DNA of 64,000 bases from Aminivibrio pyruvatiphilus (GTDB taxonomy: Bacteria; Synergistota; Synergistia; Synergistales; Aminobacteriaceae): contig NZ_SORI01000001.1 of the NCBI RefSeq assembly GCF_004366815.1, positions 1 through 64,000 on the forward strand, read 5' to 3'. This document shows, in pieces, positions 62,574-64,000 of this stretch. The notes below the pieces were generated by a model. That model was not told the DNA's origin. It worked only from the letters and a program-made list of their open reading frames with translations, and did no database searches. Numbering within the stretch: the first letter of the stretch is position 1; each line of letters starts with the position of its first letter. The translations under genes were made by a program, and so were the position numbers.

Positions 62574-62602
62574 CCCGGCCTTTCCGCTGAAGAAAGGCCG
62601 GG
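62574..62602. terminator. Bidirectional terminator between uxaB and dctM
   Basis: CCCGGCCTTT (62574-62583) and AAAGGCCGGG (62593-62602). On the minus strand a T-rich stretch (GTTTTTG) follows; on the plus strand CTGTTCTTT follows. Confidence 0.7.
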
Positions 62603-62626
62603 CTGTTCTTTCCGCCGGTGGGCTGC

Positions 62627-63928
62627 CTATTTCCCCATGACCAGTTCGGGAACGAAGAGGACCACCTGGGGGACGAAGGTAATGAGCAGCAGCACCGCCA
62701 CCATGGCCGCATAGAAGGGCAGCATGGCCCGGGTCGCCTTCTCGAGGGAGATCTTTCCCACCGCGCAGCCCACGAAGAGGGCCGAGCCTACGGGCGGCGT
62801 GCAGAGCCCGATGCCCAGGTTGAGCATCATCATGATGCCGAACTGGACGGGGTGCATGCCCAGGGTCCCCACCACCACGGGGAAGAGGATCGGGGTGGTG
62901 ATGAGGATCAGGGGGGCCATGTCCATGATGCAGCCAAGGGCGAGGAGAAGCAGGTTGACGAGGAGCAGCAGGAGTACCGGGCTGTCGGTGACTGAAAGCA
63001 GGGCGCTTGTGGCCAGGGCGGGGATCTTCAGGTAGGAGAGCAGCCATCCGAAGGCCTTCGCCGCCGCGATGAGGCTCATCACCATGGCCAGGGTCTTGAG
63101 GGAGGAATAGAGGATCTTGTTCATCCGCGACAGGGGGATTTCCCTGTAGACGAAGAAGGTGACGAAGAAGGCGTAGACGCAGGCCACCGCCGCCGACTCC
63201 GTGGCGGTGAAAACGCCCGAGATGACGCCGCCGATGATGATGACGGCGGTGAAGATTCCGAGGACAGCCTCCCGGGAGATCCTCAGGGCTTCTCTCCAGG
63301 TACAGGGCTTTTCCTTGGGGTAGTCCCGCTTCACTGCGATGATGTAGCTGGTGATCATGAGAGCGATGCCGAGGATGACGCCCGGGACGAAGCCGCCGAG
63401 GAAGAGCCGCCCCACGGAAACGCCCCCCGCGGCGAGGGAATAGATGATCATGTTGTGGCTCGGCGGGATGATGATGCCCTGGCAGGCGCTTGTGACGGTG
63501 ACCGCCACGGAGTAGTCGGCGTCGTACCCTTCCTTCTTCATCATGGGGATGAGGATGGTGCCGATGGAGGATACGTCCGCCACGGCGGAGCCCGATATGC
63601 CGCCGAAGAACATGCTCGCCAGCACGTTCACCTGGGCAAGGCCTCCCCGGACCCTCCCCACGAGAAGGTTGGAGAAGGCGATGAGCCGCCGGGAGATCCC
63701 ACCCTCGCCCATCATCTCACCGGCGATGATGAAGAACGGGATGGCGAGGAGGGAAAAGGAATTCACCCCCTGGACCATCTGCTGCATGACGGCCATGAGA
63801 GGGATTTTCAGGTACATGGCGGTAATGATGGATGAAACCGCCAGGGAAAAAGTGATGGGCACCTTGAGGACCAGGAAGACTCCGAAAGAGCCGAGGAGCA
63901 GCCAGGAAGCGAAAGTCGTGTCAGGCAT
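62627..63928 (-). CDS. dctM: TRAP transporter large permease (DctM type)
   Basis: A 433-residue protein with about 11-12 membrane helices. SLLAIPFFIIAGEMMGEGG, SMFFGGISGSAVADVSSIGTI, IIIPPSHNMIIYS and the C-terminal GLCTPPVGSALFVG are DctM signatures. ATG 63928 with GGAGGTG upstream is preferred to an in-frame ATG at 63973, which lies inside the upstream gene. It overlaps the upstream small-subunit gene. The substrate may be a uronate or related acid, given the convergent uxaAB pair; this is inference. Confidence 0.93.
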   Translation of the reverse strand: MPDTTFASWLLLGSFGVFLVLKVPITFSLAVSSIITAMYLKIPLMAVMQQMVQGVNSFSLLAIPFFIIAGEMMGEGGISRRLIAFSNLLVGRVRGGLAQVNVLASMFFGGISGSAVADVSSIGTILIPMMKKEGYDADYSVAVTVTSACQGIIIPPSHNMIIYSLAAGGVSVGRLFLGGFVPGVILGIALMITSYIIAVKRDYPKEKPCTWREALRISREAVLGIFTAVIIIGGVISGVFTATESAAVACVYAFFVTFFVYREIPLSRMNKILYSSLKTLAMVMSLIAAAKAFGWLLSYLKIPALATSALLSVTDSPVLLLLLVNLLLLALGCIMDMAPLILITTPILFPVVVGTLGMHPVQFGIMMMLNLGIGLCTPPVGSALFVGCAVGKISLEKATRAMLPFYAAMVAVLLLITFVPQVVLFVPELVMGK

Positions 63929-64000
63929 CGGGAGCGCACCTCCCCCCGGAGAGCTTTTCGTCCATGCCGGCATCTCCCTTGTCCAGGCCGAACAGGTTCA
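63921..64000 (-). CDS. TRAP transporter small permease (DctQ), C-terminal end (partial)
   Basis: A minus-strand frame entering from the right edge reads NLFGLDKGDAGMDEKLSGGR and ends at TGA 63923-63921, overlapping the dctM start. This hydrophilic tail fits the C-terminus of a DctQ subunit, which normally precedes dctM. The identification rests on position. Confidence 0.5.
   Translation of the reverse strand, partial: NLFGLDKGDAGMDEKLSGGRCAPDA

Noticed and set aside
1-64000. rRNA, tRNA, CRISPR, transposase or phage genes
   Set aside because: None was recognised on reading; no cloverleaf-like block, direct-repeat array or integrase/transposase motif was seen.

Overview
The window is about 64 kb of GC-rich bacterial DNA. 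It has tightly packed operons with ATGA overlaps, strong GGAGG ribosome-binding sites, frequent GTG/TTG starts and very long shadow ORFs. Gene content suggests an anaerobic, flagellated or at least chemotactic, double-membraned amino-acid or organic-acid fermenter. The evidence is a complete anaerobic-type corrin branch fed by the C5 (glutamyl-tRNA) route, AdhE, TAXI- and DctM-type TRAP transporters, several chemoreceptors, and uronate and 2-hydroxy-acid enzymes. A member of the Synergistota fits best. That assignment is an inference from gene content; no rRNA or other taxonomic marker is present.

Layout. (1) 1-18.4 kb is a tetrapyrrole/cobalamin island. A plus-strand operon behind a cobalamin riboswitch encodes an exported CbiK-type cobaltochelatase, a FecCD/BtuC-type ABC importer, CbiL and an integral membrane protein; hemL follows after a terminator. 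A minus-strand ten-gene operon behind a second cobalamin riboswitch (cbiC-cbiD-cbiET-cbiF-cbiGH-hemA-precorrin-2 dehydrogenase-hemC-cobA/hemD-hemB) runs towards it, and hemL and hemB overlap tail to tail. Together these take glutamyl-tRNA through uroporphyrinogen III to the corrin ring. No cbiJ or late (cbiA/cbiP/cob) genes are seen here. A cluster of intergenic repeats lies just upstream of the second riboswitch. (2) 18.4-31 kb holds a GntR/FCD regulator and then a set of exported or envelope proteins: a trypsin-like protease fused to Sel1 repeats, an SH3-type protein, a 2698-residue secreted multi-Ig-like protein and a proline/lysine-linker Sel1 protein. (3) 31-40 kb holds adhE, two membrane chemoreceptors and a class I/II aminotransferase. 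(4) 39.9-48.3 kb is a GntR-controlled organic-acid locus: a three-gene GlpA-like FAD/FeS dehydrogenase system, a TAXI-TRAP transporter and a LarA-family (nickel-pincer racemase-like) enzyme, which suggests uptake and oxidation of a 2-hydroxy acid. (5) 48.4-54.3 kb is signalling: a diacylglycerol glucosyltransferase-like protein overlapping a PAS-GGDEF-EAL protein, then an ODP-type diiron sensor candidate, a soluble chemoreceptor and an HD-GYP protein. (6) 54.3-64 kb holds a Ski2-like helicase with an apparent CTG start, a small unknown protein, a Na/Pi-PhoU transporter, a MATE exporter, altronate dehydratase and tagaturonate reductase (uxaA/uxaB), and a convergent TRAP (DctQM) transporter cut by the window end.

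The most interesting systems are the pair of facing B12-riboswitch operons that place the whole C5-to-corrin pathway under B12 control with an exported chelatase, the diiron-sensor/soluble-receptor/HD-GYP module, the putative 2-hydroxy-acid locus, and the giant secreted protein. All functional calls come from motif reading of translated sequence; no database search was run.
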